Assembly (NCBI GenBank): GCA_937958675.1
Contig: CALGND010000067.1
Location: 1 to 64,000, forward strand
Source of the DNA: an uncultured Granulosicoccaceae bacterium
Lineage (GTDB): Bacteria; Pseudomonadota; Gammaproteobacteria; Granulosicoccales; Granulosicoccaceae
Length of the DNA stretch: 64,000 nt
Direction of reading: 5' to 3'
Shown: piece after piece, positions 52,292-62,084 of the stretch
How positions within the stretch are numbered: position 1 is the first letter of the stretch
Layout of the letters: every line of letters starts with the position of its first letter
Notes under the pieces: generated by a model
Databases searched by the model: none
Seen by the model: only the letters and a program-made list of their open reading frames with translations
What the model was told of the DNA's origin: nothing
Translations under genes and position numbers: made by a program

Positions 52292-54220
52292 ATGGGTACC
52301 ATAATAGGAATCGACCTCGGCACGACGAATTCGTGTGTTGCGGTTATGGAAGGCGGCAAGCCTCGCGTTATAGAAAACTCTGAGGGCGATCGAACAACGC
52401 CATCGATCGTGGCATTTGCCGACGACGGCGAAGTTATTGTTGGACAGCCGGCCAAGCGTCAGGCGGTCACGAATCCTAAAAATACACTGTATGCCGTCAA
52501 GCGTCTTATTGGTCGTCGCTTTGAAGAGGATGCAGTACAAAAAGACATCGGAATGGTGCCTTACACTATTCTTAAAGCCGATAATGGTGATGCTTGGGTC
52601 GAAGCCGCTGGTGAAAAAATGGCGCCACCTGAAGTGGCTGCACGCATTTTGATGAAGATGAAACAAACAGCTGAGGAATACCTCGGCGACAGCGTTTCTG
52701 AAGCGGTTATTACTGTGCCTGCGTACTTCAACGATTCGCAACGTCAAGCAACTAAAGATGCTGGCAAAATTGCAGGCCTAGATGTTAAACGCATCATCAA
52801 TGAGCCAACTGCTGCAGCCCTTGCTTATGGCATGGACAAACAACGTGGCAATCAAACTATTGCGGTATATGACTTAGGTGGTGGTACGTTTGATATCTCA
52901 ATCATCGAAATTGCCGAGGTTGACGGTGAGCACCAATTTGAAGTGTTGTCGACTAATGGTGATACATTCCTTGGCGGCGAAGATTTTGACAATCGCTTGA
53001 TTGATTATCTAGCTGAGGAATTCAAAAAAGAAACAGGTATTGAGTTACATAACGATCCACTTGCACTGCAACGTCTTAAGGAAGGTGCAGAAAAAGCCAA
53101 GATCGAACTTTCAAGCACACAGCAAACCGATGTTAATTTGCCGTACATCACAGCAGACGCCTCAGGTCCTAAGCACCTTAATATTAAGGTCACACGTGCC
53201 AAGTTGGAATCATTGGTAGAAGATCTGGTTCAGCGTACTATCGAGCCTTGCCGTACGGCCTTAAAAGATGCCGGTATCAGTGGCGCTGAAATCCAAGATG
53301 TTGTGATGGTCGGTGGCCAAACTCGTATGCCTAAAGTTCAAGAAGTGGTTAAAGACTTCTTCGGCAAAGAGCCACGAAAAGACGTTAACCCGGACGAGGC
53401 GGTTGCCATTGGTGCGGCTATTCAGGGTGGCGTATTAGGTGGTCAGGTTAAGGATGTGTTGCTACTCGACGTGACACCATTGTCGCTAGGTATCGAAACC
53501 TACGGCGGTGTGATGACGAAGCTGATTGACAAAAACACAACGATCCCCACTAAGGCGCAGCAAGTTTTCTCTACTGCTGATGATAATCAAACAGCCGTAA
53601 CCGTGCACGTACTGCAGGGTGAGCGAGAGCTTGCTAATGTGAATAAATCGTTGGGTCGATTTGATCTTGCTGATATTCCTCCTGCACCACGTGGTGTACC
53701 GCAAATCGAAGTAATCTTTGACATCGATGCTAACGGCATCATGAACGTATCGGCTAAAGACAAAGCAACTGGCAAGCAACAATCGATCGTTATCAAAGCA
53801 TCCAGTGGTTTGTCTGATGAAGAGATAGATCGCATGGTTCAGGATGCCGAAGATCACGCGGAAGACGATGCAAAAATGCGTGAGCTGATCGATAGTCGTA
53901 ATAGGGCAGAGCAGCTGGTTCATGCAACTGAGCGTTCGTTAACAGATCTAGCCGATCAAATTGATGAAGCTGAAAAAGCCGATATCGAAGCCAAAGTAGC
54001 TGAGGTACGTGAAGTGCTAGAAGGCGAAGATAAAGACGCTATCGATGCCAAAGCTGCTGCTCTGAGCGAAGTCACTGCCAAATTAGCTGAGCGAGCTTAT
54101 GCTGATCAATCAGCTGGCGAAGATGGTGGTGCCGGTAGCGAATCTGCAGATGCATCGGATGTAGTCGATGATGCCGTAGATGCAGAATTTGAAGAGGTTA
54201 AAGACGACAAAGCATCTTGA
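52292..54220 (+). CDS. dnaK: Chaperone DnaK (Hsp70)
   Basis: DnaK is the ATP-driven Hsp70 chaperone. The 642-residue product has the signatures [31 protein letters not shown] and [16 protein letters not shown], the interdomain linker [15 protein letters not shown], the substrate-binding domain and a C-terminal lid ending in an acidic tail ([10 protein letters not shown]). Full length. It is flanked by a promoter-like element upstream and a strong intrinsic terminator downstream. Confidence 0.98.
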   Translation: MGTIIGIDLGTTNSCVAVMEGGKPRVIENSEGDRTTPSIVAFADDGEVIVGQPAKRQAVTNPKNTLYAVKRLIGRRFEEDAVQKDIGMVPYTILKADNGDAWVEAAGEKMAPPEVAARILMKMKQTAEEYLGDSVSEAVITVPAYFNDSQRQATKDAGKIAGLDVKRIINEPTAAALAYGMDKQRGNQTIAVYDLGGGTFDISIIEIAEVDGEHQFEVLSTNGDTFLGGEDFDNRLIDYLAEEFKKETGIELHNDPLALQRLKEGAEKAKIELSSTQQTDVNLPYITADASGPKHLNIKVTRAKLESLVEDLVQRTIEPCRTALKDAGISGAEIQDVVMVGGQTRMPKVQEVVKDFFGKEPRKDVNPDEAVAIGAAIQGGVLGGQVKDVLLLDVTPLSLGIETYGGVMTKLIDKNTTIPTKAQQVFSTADDNQTAVTVHVLQGERELANVNKSLGRFDLADIPPAPRGVPQIEVIFDIDANGIMNVSAKDKATGKQQSIVIKASSGLSDEEIDRMVQDAEDHAEDDAKMRELIDSRNRAEQLVHATERSLTDLADQIDEAEKADIEAKVAEVREVLEGEDKDAIDAKAAALSEVTAKLAERAYADQSAGEDGGAGSESADASDVVDDAVDAEFEEVKDDKAS

Positions 54221-54281
54221 TAGACGTTACCTATAAGACGTACTTGAAAGATATGAATTGAAGTCATCATATTAGTAATCC

Positions 54282-54309
54282 AGCCCGGAGCACATGCTTC
54301 GGGCTTTTT
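54282..54309 (+). terminator. Intrinsic terminator between dnaK and dnaJ
   Basis: AGCCCGGAGC and GCTTCGGGCT form a 10-base stem (one G-T pair) around an ACAT loop, followed by TTTT. It lies 60 bases past the dnaK stop and only 24 bases before the dnaJ ATG, so dnaJ is expressed mainly by read-through. This is the usual arrangement that keeps DnaJ below DnaK. Confidence 0.85.
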
Positions 54310-54332
54310 AGCTTAAACGGTTTGTAAGTACC

Positions 54333-55484
54333 ATGGCAGAACGCGACTATTACGAAATTCTAGGCGTCTCAAAAGACGTTGGTGAAGGTGAGCTTAAAAA
54401 GGCTTATCGCCGCCTAGCCATGAAATATCACCCAGATCGCAATCCGGACGATAGTACGGCAACTGAAAAATTTAAGGAGGCCAAAGAGGCTTTCGAAATT
54501 CTCAAAGACCCTCAAAAGAGAGCGGCCTATGATCAGTTTGGCCATGCTGGTGTTAGCAACCAAGCTGGCGGCGGCGGGAGCGGTGGTTTTGGCGGCGGCG
54601 CAGATATCAATGATATTTTTGGTGATGTGTTTGGCGATATCTTTGGTGGTGGTGGTCGCGGCCGTAGTGGCGGTGGTCCACGTGTGTACCGTGGCGATGA
54701 TCTTCAATACAATATGGAGATCACGCTAGAAGAGGCGGTTTCAGGCACCACAACAGAGGTGAAGCTGCCTACTACTGTGCCCTGCGATGTATGTGATGGC
54801 AGCGGTGCGAAGCGTGGTACTTCACCAAGTGAATGCCCAACTTGCCATGGTGTTGGTCAAGTAAGAATGCAGCAAGGATTTTTCTCTGTGCAGCAAAGTT
54901 GTCCTGCGTGTAGAGGTAAAGGCAAAGTCATTACTGATCCATGCCCCAAATGCCGCGGTAAAGGTGGTGTACGAAAAGAAAAAACACTATCGGTCAAAAT
55001 TCCTGCAGGCGTTGATAATGGCGACAAAATCCGTTTATCTGGCGAGGGCGAAGCCAGCGATAGTGGCGGTCCGGCGGGTGATCTATATGTTGCGATCTCA
55101 GTTAAGTCACACCCAATATTTACGCGCGACAACGCAGACTTACACTGCACGGTGCCCATCAATTTTGCTACTGCCGCAATCGGTGGGGAGTTAGAAGTCC
55201 CTACACTTGACGGTCGAGTAAAGTTAAAGATACCTGCAGGTACGCAAACTGAAAAGATTTTTCGATTACGCTCTAAGGGAGTCAAGCCTGTGCGTGGTGG
55301 TGCAGTGGGCGATCTCTTGTGTAAGGTTCGTATTGAAACGCCGGTTAACTTAGGCAAAGCTCAACGTGAACAATTATTGCAGTTTCACGAGATGATCACT
55401 GGCGAAGATGCTCATAAGCACAACCCCCAAGCACACGATTGGCTGGGTGGTGTTAAAAAGTTTTTTGACGATCTGCGTTCCTAA
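54333..55484 (+). CDS. dnaJ: Co-chaperone DnaJ (Hsp40)
   Basis: DnaJ delivers substrates to DnaK and stimulates its ATPase. The 383-residue type I protein has a J domain with [11 protein letters not shown] (the HPD motif), a Gly/Phe-rich stretch (about residues 75-115), four zinc-binding repeats ([32 protein letters not shown]) and the C-terminal substrate domains. It is last in the heat-shock block. Confidence 0.98.
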   Translation: MAERDYYEILGVSKDVGEGELKKAYRRLAMKYHPDRNPDDSTATEKFKEAKEAFEILKDPQKRAAYDQFGHAGVSNQAGGGGSGGFGGGADINDIFGDVFGDIFGGGGRGRSGGGPRVYRGDDLQYNMEITLEEAVSGTTTEVKLPTTVPCDVCDGSGAKRGTSPSECPTCHGVGQVRMQQGFFSVQQSCPACRGKGKVITDPCPKCRGKGGVRKEKTLSVKIPAGVDNGDKIRLSGEGEASDSGGPAGDLYVAISVKSHPIFTRDNADLHCTVPINFATAAIGGELEVPTLDGRVKLKIPAGTQTEKIFRLRSKGVKPVRGGAVGDLLCKVRIETPVNLGKAQREQLLQFHEMITGEDAHKHNPQAHDWLGGVKKFFDDLRS

Positions 55485-55552
55485 GGCTTGTAGTTTTGTA
55501 GGACGATAATTTGTTAAGCTTCGGCTGACGTTTTCGCTGGGAGAGCTCTGCC

Positions 55553-56257
55553 ATGCTTCAACTTAAATCGTTCGGCCCGGCCTTCGGTCAACCTGATGCT
55601 AGCCCTTTTGTAGTTAAAGCCATGTGTTTGTTGACAATGGCCAACGCAGAATGGGAAAACCACCCTGGTTCTGATCCTCGTAAAGCACCTTATAAAAAAT
55701 TCCCAGCTTTGCAGGCTGGGGAGGCAATGATTGCCGATAGCGAGGCAATCCGGTTTTTTCTCGAAGATAAATACTCTGTTGATTTTGATGAGCTGCTCGA
55801 TGTGGAGCAACGCGGTCAGTCTCGTGCATTAGTACGAATGGTTGAAGAGCATCTCTATTTTTGTGGCTTACGCGATCGATGGATGAATGACAGCACTTGG
55901 GCGCAAATGAAGTCGATTTTCTTCGACGACCTACCTCCTGTGATTGGGCCCTTTATAGCAAATCAAGTACGTAAGAGCATTATTAAAGATGTAAAGAGCC
56001 AAGGGATTGGGCGATTTAAATATAACGAAATGGTGCAGCGTGCGGCTTATGATTTAACGGCAATTGAGCAAGTATTAGGGCAGCAGAGCTTTATGTTTGG
56101 TGATAAGCCTAGCGCAGCGGATGCCTCGGTGGGATCTGTTTTAGCAGCAATTGCGGCTAGCCCAACAGACACCGCATTAAAGCAAGCAGTCTTATCCAGG
56201 CCTGCGCTGGTAAGCTACCTTAAAAACATCTCGGCTACAATTTACCCTAAAAACTGA
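55553..56257 (+). CDS. Glutathione S-transferase family protein
   Basis: The 234-residue product has a thioredoxin-like N-terminal part (SPFVVKAMCLLTMANAEWEN and KAPYKKFPALQAGEAMIADS with EAIRFFL, the usual glutathione-binding ES/DS pattern) and a helical C-terminal domain (GDKPSAADASVGSVLAAIAA). The form is like metaxin/failed-axon-connection type GSTs. Substrate is unknown. The gene stands alone and converges with the HNH gene, its stop being one base away from it. Confidence 0.85.
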   Translation: MLQLKSFGPAFGQPDASPFVVKAMCLLTMANAEWENHPGSDPRKAPYKKFPALQAGEAMIADSEAIRFFLEDKYSVDFDELLDVEQRGQSRALVRMVEEHLYFCGLRDRWMNDSTWAQMKSIFFDDLPPVIGPFIANQVRKSIIKDVKSQGIGRFKYNEMVQRAAYDLTAIEQVLGQQSFMFGDKPSAADASVGSVLAAIAASPTDTALKQAVLSRPALVSYLKNISATIYPKN

Positions 56258-56258
56258 A

Positions 56259-56555
56259 TCAAACCTTCTGACGTCGCACCCAAGCGCAGTGTTTTTGTAC
56301 TGCCTCGTTTTCTCGCAGGGCTTGCAGAGTGTTGAGGTCCCGAGCGAGAGTCATTTCATCAAAAAGCTTATGTAGCCCAGTGTGACAACGACGACAAATA
56401 TTGATGCCTAAATTTAAAGTAGCTCGATCAAAACGCTTTTTAAAGTGAGTACGTCGGTGCATTTTGCGTGGAATCAAATGGTGGTATGTTAGATGCGTTT
56501 CGCGATTGCATAAACTGCATTGCCCAAATCGAACTCTTTGCACCGAATTGCACAT
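56259..56555 (-). CDS. Small HNH-type protein
   Basis: The 98-residue product has an HNH-nuclease-like core: CSLCNRETHLTYHHLIPRKM gives a CxxC pair and the HH pair, and ICRRCHTGLHKLFDEMTL gives a second CxxC with a histidine. Such small HNH proteins are widespread in chromosomes. Whether it cleaves DNA is unknown. It lies seven bases after the dehydrogenase gene's stop on the same strand and could share its transcript. Confidence 0.82.
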   Translation of the reverse strand: MCNSVQRVRFGQCSLCNRETHLTYHHLIPRKMHRRTHFKKRFDRATLNLGINICRRCHTGLHKLFDEMTLARDLNTLQALRENEAVQKHCAWVRRQKV

Positions 56556-56562
56556 ACGCCAC

Positions 56563-57549
56563 CTACGCTAGAGACTGTGTTAGCTCCCATATACTGGACT
56601 CTATCGTGACCTTGGAAGGTTCTACCCATTGAGTGCCGGGTAGGCGAGCGCCTTCTTGCGAAGCTACTGCTGCTGCAAGGGCTGTGATCCTGTCATGAAA
56701 AATATCTCCCGATATCGCGCTTGGGTCGATCAGTAAGTAGTATTGCCCTAGGTTGTGCGGAGAACCATTAGCTAGTTTCAAGCCTTTTACGTCAGTTGAT
56801 GCAACACTTCCCGTGACCGCTGCGGCAAGTACCTCAACCATTAAGCCAAACCCAAAGCCTTTGTATCCACCTGAAGACATCAACGAGCCTCTTAATGCCG
56901 CTTCTGGATCGGTCGTGGGGTGGCCGTTTTCATCTACGGCCCAACCTAAGGGAATGGAATCCCCTGCGGCCTTCGCCATGGTGATTTTGCCCAGCGCTAC
57001 AGCGCTGGTGCTTTGATCAAACTGGAATGCGATCGAACCGTCTCGGCCTGGGATAGCCATTGCCATTGGGTTTGTTCCTAGCACTGCCTTGTTGCCATTA
57101 GGCGGTGATACCACTGCTGAAGCGTTGGTGAAGCCGATGCCAATAACCCCGGCGCTCGCGATGGCTTCGGTGAAGTATCCGAGAGATGTACAAGTGTGCG
57201 AATGGCATATGGCTAGCGATACGGTTCCGGCTTCCTTTACCGCATCCAGCGCCACTGGCAAACCTTTCGCAAAAGCGGCTTGTGCAAACCCAAACCCGGC
57301 ATCTACTTTAACGACGCCACTTTTTGGTTGTGTGACGATGGGGTCAACGGTGCCATTGACTCTGCCAGATTTCAATTGGATGCAATAACTTTCTAGATAG
57401 TACAAACCACAAATCAAGTTACCTTTGGATTCGGCAACGCGGATTGCATGTGCCACCTGAGCTGCTGGTGAATCTGCCGCACCATGTTTAAGCAGAGCGG
57501 CTTTGCTGGTGGTTTCAATCTCGTCAAGTGTTACTGTTACCGTGCTCAT
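56563..57549 (-). CDS. Malate/L-lactate dehydrogenase family oxidoreductase
   Basis: The 328-residue product belongs to the NAD(P)-dependent family of type-2 malate/lactate and ureidoglycolate dehydrogenases, which lacks a Rossmann fold. Family stretches include GFGFAQAAFAKGLPVALDAV, ICHSHTCTSLGYFTEAIASA (catalytic histidine), PNGNKAVLGTNPMAMAIPG and SSGGYKGFGFGLMVEVLAAA. The substrate cannot be told from sequence; members also act on imino acids such as Pip2C/Pyr2C. No pathway neighbours are seen. Confidence 0.87.
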   Translation of the reverse strand: MSTVTVTLDEIETTSKAALLKHGAADSPAAQVAHAIRVAESKGNLICGLYYLESYCIQLKSGRVNGTVDPIVTQPKSGVVKVDAGFGFAQAAFAKGLPVALDAVKEAGTVSLAICHSHTCTSLGYFTEAIASAGVIGIGFTNASAVVSPPNGNKAVLGTNPMAMAIPGRDGSIAFQFDQSTSAVALGKITMAKAAGDSIPLGWAVDENGHPTTDPEAALRGSLMSSGGYKGFGFGLMVEVLAAAVTGSVASTDVKGLKLANGSPHNLGQYYLLIDPSAISGDIFHDRITALAAAVASQEGARLPGTQWVEPSKVTIESSIWELTQSLA

Positions 57550-57601
57550 AGTGAGGTTCTCTGTAAAGTTCTCTAAATAGGTAAAATGTCAGATAGTTTT
57601 A

Positions 57602-58066
57602 TCATATTGTTTTGTAGCAGCGAATAATCTCTTCGCTAAATCCTGCTTTGCTATAAAGTGCCCGTGCTTTGGTGTTGTTGCCAAACACATGCAGTGTCAT
57701 GCTGCCGGCACCTCGGGCCTTAGCGCTTTGTTCGCTTACTTCAATAAGCCGTTGCCCAATTCCTCGCCGATGTACCTTGTCGCTCACTGCCAGCACTTCT
57801 AGATGTGAGCTGGGTTCGTGACAGAGCATTTCTTCACGCAGTGTCACAATAGCCAAACCAACAACAAAATCAGATTCGTCTGCTGCAACTAAGGTGAACG
57901 TATCTGGCGCTTCACCTTTGAGCCAACTCTCTAGCATCGCGTGATCCCCCATCCATAAGTCATCTGGGTTGCGCCCCGTGGGTACATCAAAACTTGCGAG
58001 CAGAGGCAGCAGCGCGTACATGGCGTCGGCGTCTTTGGCGGTACCTTCTCTGATAGTAAATGGCAT
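57602..58066 (-). CDS. GNAT family N-acetyltransferase
   Basis: The 154-residue product has a GNAT fold, with the acetyl-CoA loop RRGIGQRLIEVSEQSAKARG (the Q/RxxGxG/A pattern) and the C-terminal LHVFGNNTKARALYSKAGFS. The start is the ATG giving MPFTIREGTAKDADAMYALL, preceded by CAGGA; an upstream in-frame ATG is less likely. The substrate is unknown. The gene diverges from the DUF938 gene. Confidence 0.88.
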   Translation of the reverse strand: MPFTIREGTAKDADAMYALLPLLASFDVPTGRNPDDLWMGDHAMLESWLKGEAPDTFTLVAADESDFVVGLAIVTLREEMLCHEPSSHLEVLAVSDKVHRRGIGQRLIEVSEQSAKARGAGSMTLHVFGNNTKARALYSKAGFSEEIIRCYKTI

Positions 58067-58170
58067 ACTCAATCCTGTTTCATGCTTGATCAGCAACTAG
58101 AAAACTATACTGATATATTAACTACTTTCGGCTTAAGCAGACCCATTAGTTACAATGAGTATTTGATTCG

Positions 58171-58776
58171 ATGACCCAGAAACCCTTCGCACCCTCTGCA
58201 GATAAGAACCGTCATGATATTTTGGCGGTGCTAAAGGCTGAACTGTCGTCTTCGAGCCGTGTGTTAGAGCTAGCGTCGGGCACGGGGCAGCACGCTTGTT
58301 ACTTTGCTCAAGCTTTGCCTGCCGTGAGTTGGCAGCCCAGCGATCTGAGCGATAAAATACAAGGTATGCAGCTGTGGTTTGAGGAGAGTGCTTGCGATAA
58401 CATCAAAGCGCCGTTAGCGCTTGACATCGGTAATGCGCCATGGCCTGAAGTCAGTGTTGATGCTTGTTACGCTGCTAACGCGCTTCACATTATTGCTTGG
58501 GATCTTGTGGAGCCATTTTTCGCGGGCTGCGCAAGCGTGTTGAAACCTGCTGGCAAGTTGCTAGTTTATGGCCCGTACAGTTTTGATGGGGAGCACACAG
58601 CACCAAGTAACCAGCAGTTCGATCAACACTTAAAAGCTCAAGATCCGCTTATGGGTATACGAGATATTCTGGAGCTAGATCGCCTAGCCTATCAGCACGG
58701 CTTTGCGGCGGCCAGAATGATCGAAATGCCCGTCAACAATTTTGTCGCCGTGTGGGAGAAAATCTGGGAAAGATAG
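58171..58776 (+). CDS. DUF938 methyltransferase-like protein
   Basis: The 201-residue product matches DUF938 (KPFAPSADKNRHDILAVLKA, VLELASGTGQHACYFAQALP, SWQPSDLSDK). The glycine loop LASGTGQH and downstream ANALHIIAWD indicate a class I SAM-binding fold. No substrate is known for the family. It forms a single-gene unit, convergent with ccmI. Confidence 0.88.
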   Translation: MTQKPFAPSADKNRHDILAVLKAELSSSSRVLELASGTGQHACYFAQALPAVSWQPSDLSDKIQGMQLWFEESACDNIKAPLALDIGNAPWPEVSVDACYAANALHIIAWDLVEPFFAGCASVLKPAGKLLVYGPYSFDGEHTAPSNQQFDQHLKAQDPLMGIRDILELDRLAYQHGFAAARMIEMPVNNFVAVWEKIWER

Positions 58777-58801
58777 TTGCTCTGGCTGTATTTTAAGCTG
58801 C

Positions 58802-60073
58802 CTACTCAACCTGCTTGTCGATGGTAACTAGCACTGCATCATCTTGAGCACCTACGTTTATACCAGCAGTTTCGCCCATCCAATCGCCCGCTTGGCGAAT
58901 GGCATTGCCAGAAGGTGAGATGCGTGCACCAATAACCACATCGCTAAAAGCTGAAAGCGTCATACCCGACACCATTGCCATGCTGTCGTCCAGTGTTACC
59001 TCGATAGGTAAATCTTTAAGCTGCAACTTTGCCACGGCTAAGGGCATGGGTGGGCCGCTGCTGGCACGAGCGTAAATAAATACCGAGGTAGTGTCAGGTA
59101 AGTTAGTTGTTATCGATTCCGAAAGCGTCGCTTTGACTCTTATAGAGCTGCCGGTAGAGCCAGCAGTTTCAGAAGTATCGGCCGGGGCGGTTGTTGTTGC
59201 CTCATCTCCCACAGCTGCTTTGGATACTGCCAGCATTTCATTGATGCTCTGAAGGGATCTTGGATCGCTTTGTGCCGCTGGTAGTAGAGATTCAAATTTT
59301 TCGATAGCAGAGCGGTGCTCACCTTGTTGTTGATCTGCGATTGCTGAGAGCCACTTGGATTGTTGGTGATCTGGATTAATGGTTAACGCTGCATTGGTAA
59401 GCTTAATGGGCTCGCCTTGCATATCGCCTTCTTGCTGCATTGCTACTGATTCGGCTAGTTGCGCAAGTATGTCGGGATCTTGGTTATCAAGCTCAAGTGC
59501 ACGACGTGATGCTGTTACCGCCTTGTCGAAATTGCCAGTCATCAGATAACTGCGTCCGAGAAGTTTCCAACCTTTTATGTCATCAGGGTTTTCTTGTAGC
59601 CGGCGTTCCACATTAGGTAACAGCTCTGCTAGTGGTGGCATGCTTTGCTCAGCGGAGGGTTCGACTGCCGCTTGCTGCTGCAGTTGTTGGTTGTGGGCTA
59701 AGGCGTTGATTGCCTCGGGTGTACCCAGTTGTAAATAAAGCAGCCCTGCTGCTAACGGAATGCCGAGAATCAATAGCCCGGCAGCGACCCATGTTGCGAG
59801 CGATTGGCCTCGACTCTTTGGCGCAGTAGTAGGGGCTGCACTGATGTTTTTAGCTAAGGCGCTTTCCAGCTGTTGCAGTTCGACATCGAAGCTCTCTTGG
59901 GTAAGCTCGCCACTTGCTAGTGCATGCTCCAGTGCCTGTTTGTTTTCCTTGGCAATCTCGACATTGACATCAACTGGGTTACTACCGAGATTGACAGGTT
60001 TTACTAGGCCGTATAGCAGCACTGCAAGCGATACTACAAGTAGCAGGAATGCGAAGAAAAAGAATGTACTCAT
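58802..60073 (-). CDS. ccmI: Cytochrome c biogenesis protein CcmI
   Basis: CcmI holds apocytochrome c for heme attachment in system I maturation. The 423-residue product has two membrane helices (about residues 2-24 and 93-113) around a cytosolic loop, then a periplasmic part with TPR units (NVERRLQENPDDIKGWKLLG, SYLMTGNFDKAVTASRRALE) and a C-terminal domain. The layout follows CcmI. The other ccm genes are not in the window. It lies after the FHA and PP2C genes on the same strand, 59 bases away. Confidence 0.85.
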   Translation of the reverse strand: MSTFFFFAFLLLVVSLAVLLYGLVKPVNLGSNPVDVNVEIAKENKQALEHALASGELTQESFDVELQQLESALAKNISAAPTTAPKSRGQSLATWVAAGLLILGIPLAAGLLYLQLGTPEAINALAHNQQLQQQAAVEPSAEQSMPPLAELLPNVERRLQENPDDIKGWKLLGRSYLMTGNFDKAVTASRRALELDNQDPDILAQLAESVAMQQEGDMQGEPIKLTNAALTINPDHQQSKWLSAIADQQQGEHRSAIEKFESLLPAAQSDPRSLQSINEMLAVSKAAVGDEATTTAPADTSETAGSTGSSIRVKATLSESITTNLPDTTSVFIYARASSGPPMPLAVAKLQLKDLPIEVTLDDSMAMVSGMTLSAFSDVVIGARISPSGNAIRQAGDWMGETAGINVGAQDDAVLVTIDKQVE

Positions 60074-60132
60074 GTGGCTCAGATTGGCTAACTGTATCGC
60101 TACAGTATACGCAAAAGAGCCGGTTTTTTTCT

Positions 60133-60894
60133 TTACGTGACGGTTGCGGCGATCACGGTGATGTTGTCAATGCCGCCATTTTGATTGGCTTGGTGGACAA
60201 GTTTGTCACATAGCGCTGCCATGCTCCCTGATTTACCCGCTGCCAGTATGTCCGTGAGTTCGGCTTCACTGAGCATATCGCTTAATCCATCGGAACACAT
60301 GAGAATGAGATCGCCACGCTCTAAAGAGATTGGGGTGATATCACTCTCAACGGTTGCAAAAAGCCCGATCGCGCGCATGATGATATTGGCTGGTGGGGCA
60401 GGTCCAGGTCTGTTATTGAGCTGCCACTCGCGCAGCAGTGTGTGATCTTCGGTGAGCTGGGTAAGCTGGCTATTGCGGTAGCGATAGAGTCGACTGTCGC
60501 CAACATTGAATATGAAGCCACTCCTGGTGTCACTATCGTTATCGAACGTGGGCGTGTATAGACCAACCAAGGTGGTGCCCATGCCATTTCCTGGTTCTTT
60601 TTTGGATGCTTGGTTAGCTTTAAAAACTTTTGAATTGGCCTCTTTAGTCGCACGGAGCACGAGATCCGTAATGTCGGCAGGGTGATTTGTTGTCGATGCT
60701 TCTTTATATATTGTTTGGATAACTTGCGTTGCCATATCGCTGGCGACGTTACCTGAGCCGTGACCCCCCATACCATCGGCGATCGCGTATAAGCCCAGTT
60801 GAGTGTCGCTAATCCAACTATCTTCATTGATGACGCGATGCCTGCCGCGATCACTTAGACCAGCTGCTTGTATGGATAATGGTGTAAGCGCCAC
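60133..60894 (-). CDS. PP2C-family serine/threonine phosphatase
   Basis: The 253-residue phosphatase has the PP2C metal-binding motifs: RHRVINEDSWISD, YAIADGMGGHGSG, FNVGDSRLYRYR, MCSDGLSDM and GGIDNITVI. No regulatory domain is attached. Translation starts at GTG, sharing one base with the TAG of the FHA gene (TAGTG), so the pair is coupled. No Ser/Thr kinase gene is in view, though PP2C-FHA pairs usually belong to a kinase circuit such as that of type VI secretion. Confidence 0.93.
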   Translation of the reverse strand: MALTPLSIQAAGLSDRGRHRVINEDSWISDTQLGLYAIADGMGGHGSGNVASDMATQVIQTIYKEASTTNHPADITDLVLRATKEANSKVFKANQASKKEPGNGMGTTLVGLYTPTFDNDSDTRSGFIFNVGDSRLYRYRNSQLTQLTEDHTLLREWQLNNRPGPAPPANIIMRAIGLFATVESDITPISLERGDLILMCSDGLSDMLSEAELTDILAAGKSGSMAALCDKLVHQANQNGGIDNITVIAATVT

Positions 60895-61556
60895 TAGCTA
60901 GCTCGCAAGCCGAGTTGATAAGCACCGAAAATCAGCACAAACAATACGATTACAGATAGTAGCCATTTGTTTGTCAGCATCCTGTTTACGCTCGTTGCAA
61001 GGCTTCCTGTGCGTTTTATATTTTTGCGGTGCTTTGGCATGTCAACCGGGCGTTTCATATCTGGTGGAGGCATAGAGCTGAGGTACTCAACCGTGTTAGT
61101 TGCCTGAACGCTTGTTGGTAGTTCAGCAGATGGACTGCTTGGCTCGTCTGCAATGATTCTGATTGCGGGAGTGATGCTATCTGGATTAAAGCGCTCGGCT
61201 TTGTTTGCAATGACAGTATCTGCAGTACTGCTTGTAGCTGAAGGCGCGCGTTTGATTGGTGAGATGCTTAGCAAATATCTATCAGTATCGAAAACAATGA
61301 TGTCACTATTTTCTAATACGTGTGTGGTGTCTATCTCTATGCCATTTACCAAGGTACCATTTAATGATCCTAAATCGGTGATGGTGAGTTGGCCGTCTTT
61401 TAGATTAAATCGCGCGTGTTTACGAGAAGCGCCTTCTTCGTGTGAAAGGCTAATGCCACAGGAAGAGTGGCGGCCAGCAATAATAGAATCGCTTATCTCC
61501 AGCACTGTAGCGTCTCGCAAGCGCTTTAGCTGTGGGGGTTTTCCGTGGCGTGGCAT
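60894..61556 (-). CDS. FHA-domain protein with C-terminal membrane anchor
   Basis: FHA domains bind phosphothreonine peptides. The 220-residue product has the FHA core at about residues 18-100 (AGRHSSCGISLSHEEGASRK, DLGSLNGTLVNG, with the conserved Gly-Arg, Ser, His and Asn). A linker of about 90 residues and a single C-terminal membrane helix (KWLLSVIVLFVLIFGAYQLG) follow. It is translationally coupled to the downstream phosphatase gene. It may hold a phosphorylated partner at the membrane. Confidence 0.9.
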   Translation of the reverse strand: MPRHGKPPQLKRLRDATVLEISDSIIAGRHSSCGISLSHEEGASRKHARFNLKDGQLTITDLGSLNGTLVNGIEIDTTHVLENSDIIVFDTDRYLLSISPIKRAPSATSSTADTVIANKAERFNPDSITPAIRIIADEPSSPSAELPTSVQATNTVEYLSSMPPPDMKRPVDMPKHRKNIKRTGSLATSVNRMLTNKWLLSVIVLFVLIFGAYQLGLRAS

Positions 61557-61675
61557 GGCTTAACTGTAATCCCGATGGCAGTGTGCGTCCAAGGTAATAG
61601 TACCCTAGCCAGCACGTGAAGCATCTTTCTTAGGTGTGAGACTAAGCGTTAGGCTAGCGCTGAGTGTGACGGCGT

Positions 61676-62080
61676 TCAGATTTGCTCAAGCTCTATCAAA
61701 CAGCCATGAAAATCTTTGGGGTGTAAAAACAACACCGGGTTTCCGTGCGCACCAATTTTAGGCTTGCCATCGCCTAGCACTCGAGCACCTTTGTTTCTTA
61801 GATCTAGGCTGGCCGCTTCGATGTCATCCACCTCTATGCACAGATGGTGTAGTCCACCATCTGTGTGTTTTTCTAAAAATTTTGATACCGGTGAGCCATC
61901 ACCCAAAGGGTAGAGTAGTTCTATTCGAGTATTCGGCAGATCAACGAATACAACAGTAACGCCATGTTCAGGTAGTGCTTGCGGTTGCGAAACTATTGCA
62001 CCTAAGGTGTGTTCATAAGTATGTATGGCGGCGTCCAAATCGGAAACCACCATTGCCACGTGATTTAGTCTACCTAGCAT
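61676..62080 (-). CDS. mce: Methylmalonyl-CoA epimerase
   Basis: The enzyme interconverts the (R)- and (S)-forms of methylmalonyl-CoA in propionyl-CoA breakdown. The 134-residue VOC-fold protein has RLNHVAMVVSDLDAAIHTYE, metal ligands in HHLCIEVDDI and the C-terminal LHPKDFHGCLIELEQ, all typical of Mce. It lies four bases after the propionyl-CoA synthetase gene on the same strand, which supports the assignment. Confidence 0.92.
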   Translation of the reverse strand: MLGRLNHVAMVVSDLDAAIHTYEHTLGAIVSQPQALPEHGVTVVFVDLPNTRIELLYPLGDGSPVSKFLEKHTDGGLHHLCIEVDDIEAASLDLRNKGARVLGDGKPKIGAHGNPVLFLHPKDFHGCLIELEQI

Positions 62081-62084
62081 TTCT

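Noticed and set aside
54414-54707. Opposite-strand frame in the Gly-rich part of dnaJ
   Set aside because: Its Thr/Ala-rich composition arises from antisense reading of glycine codons; there is no independent support.
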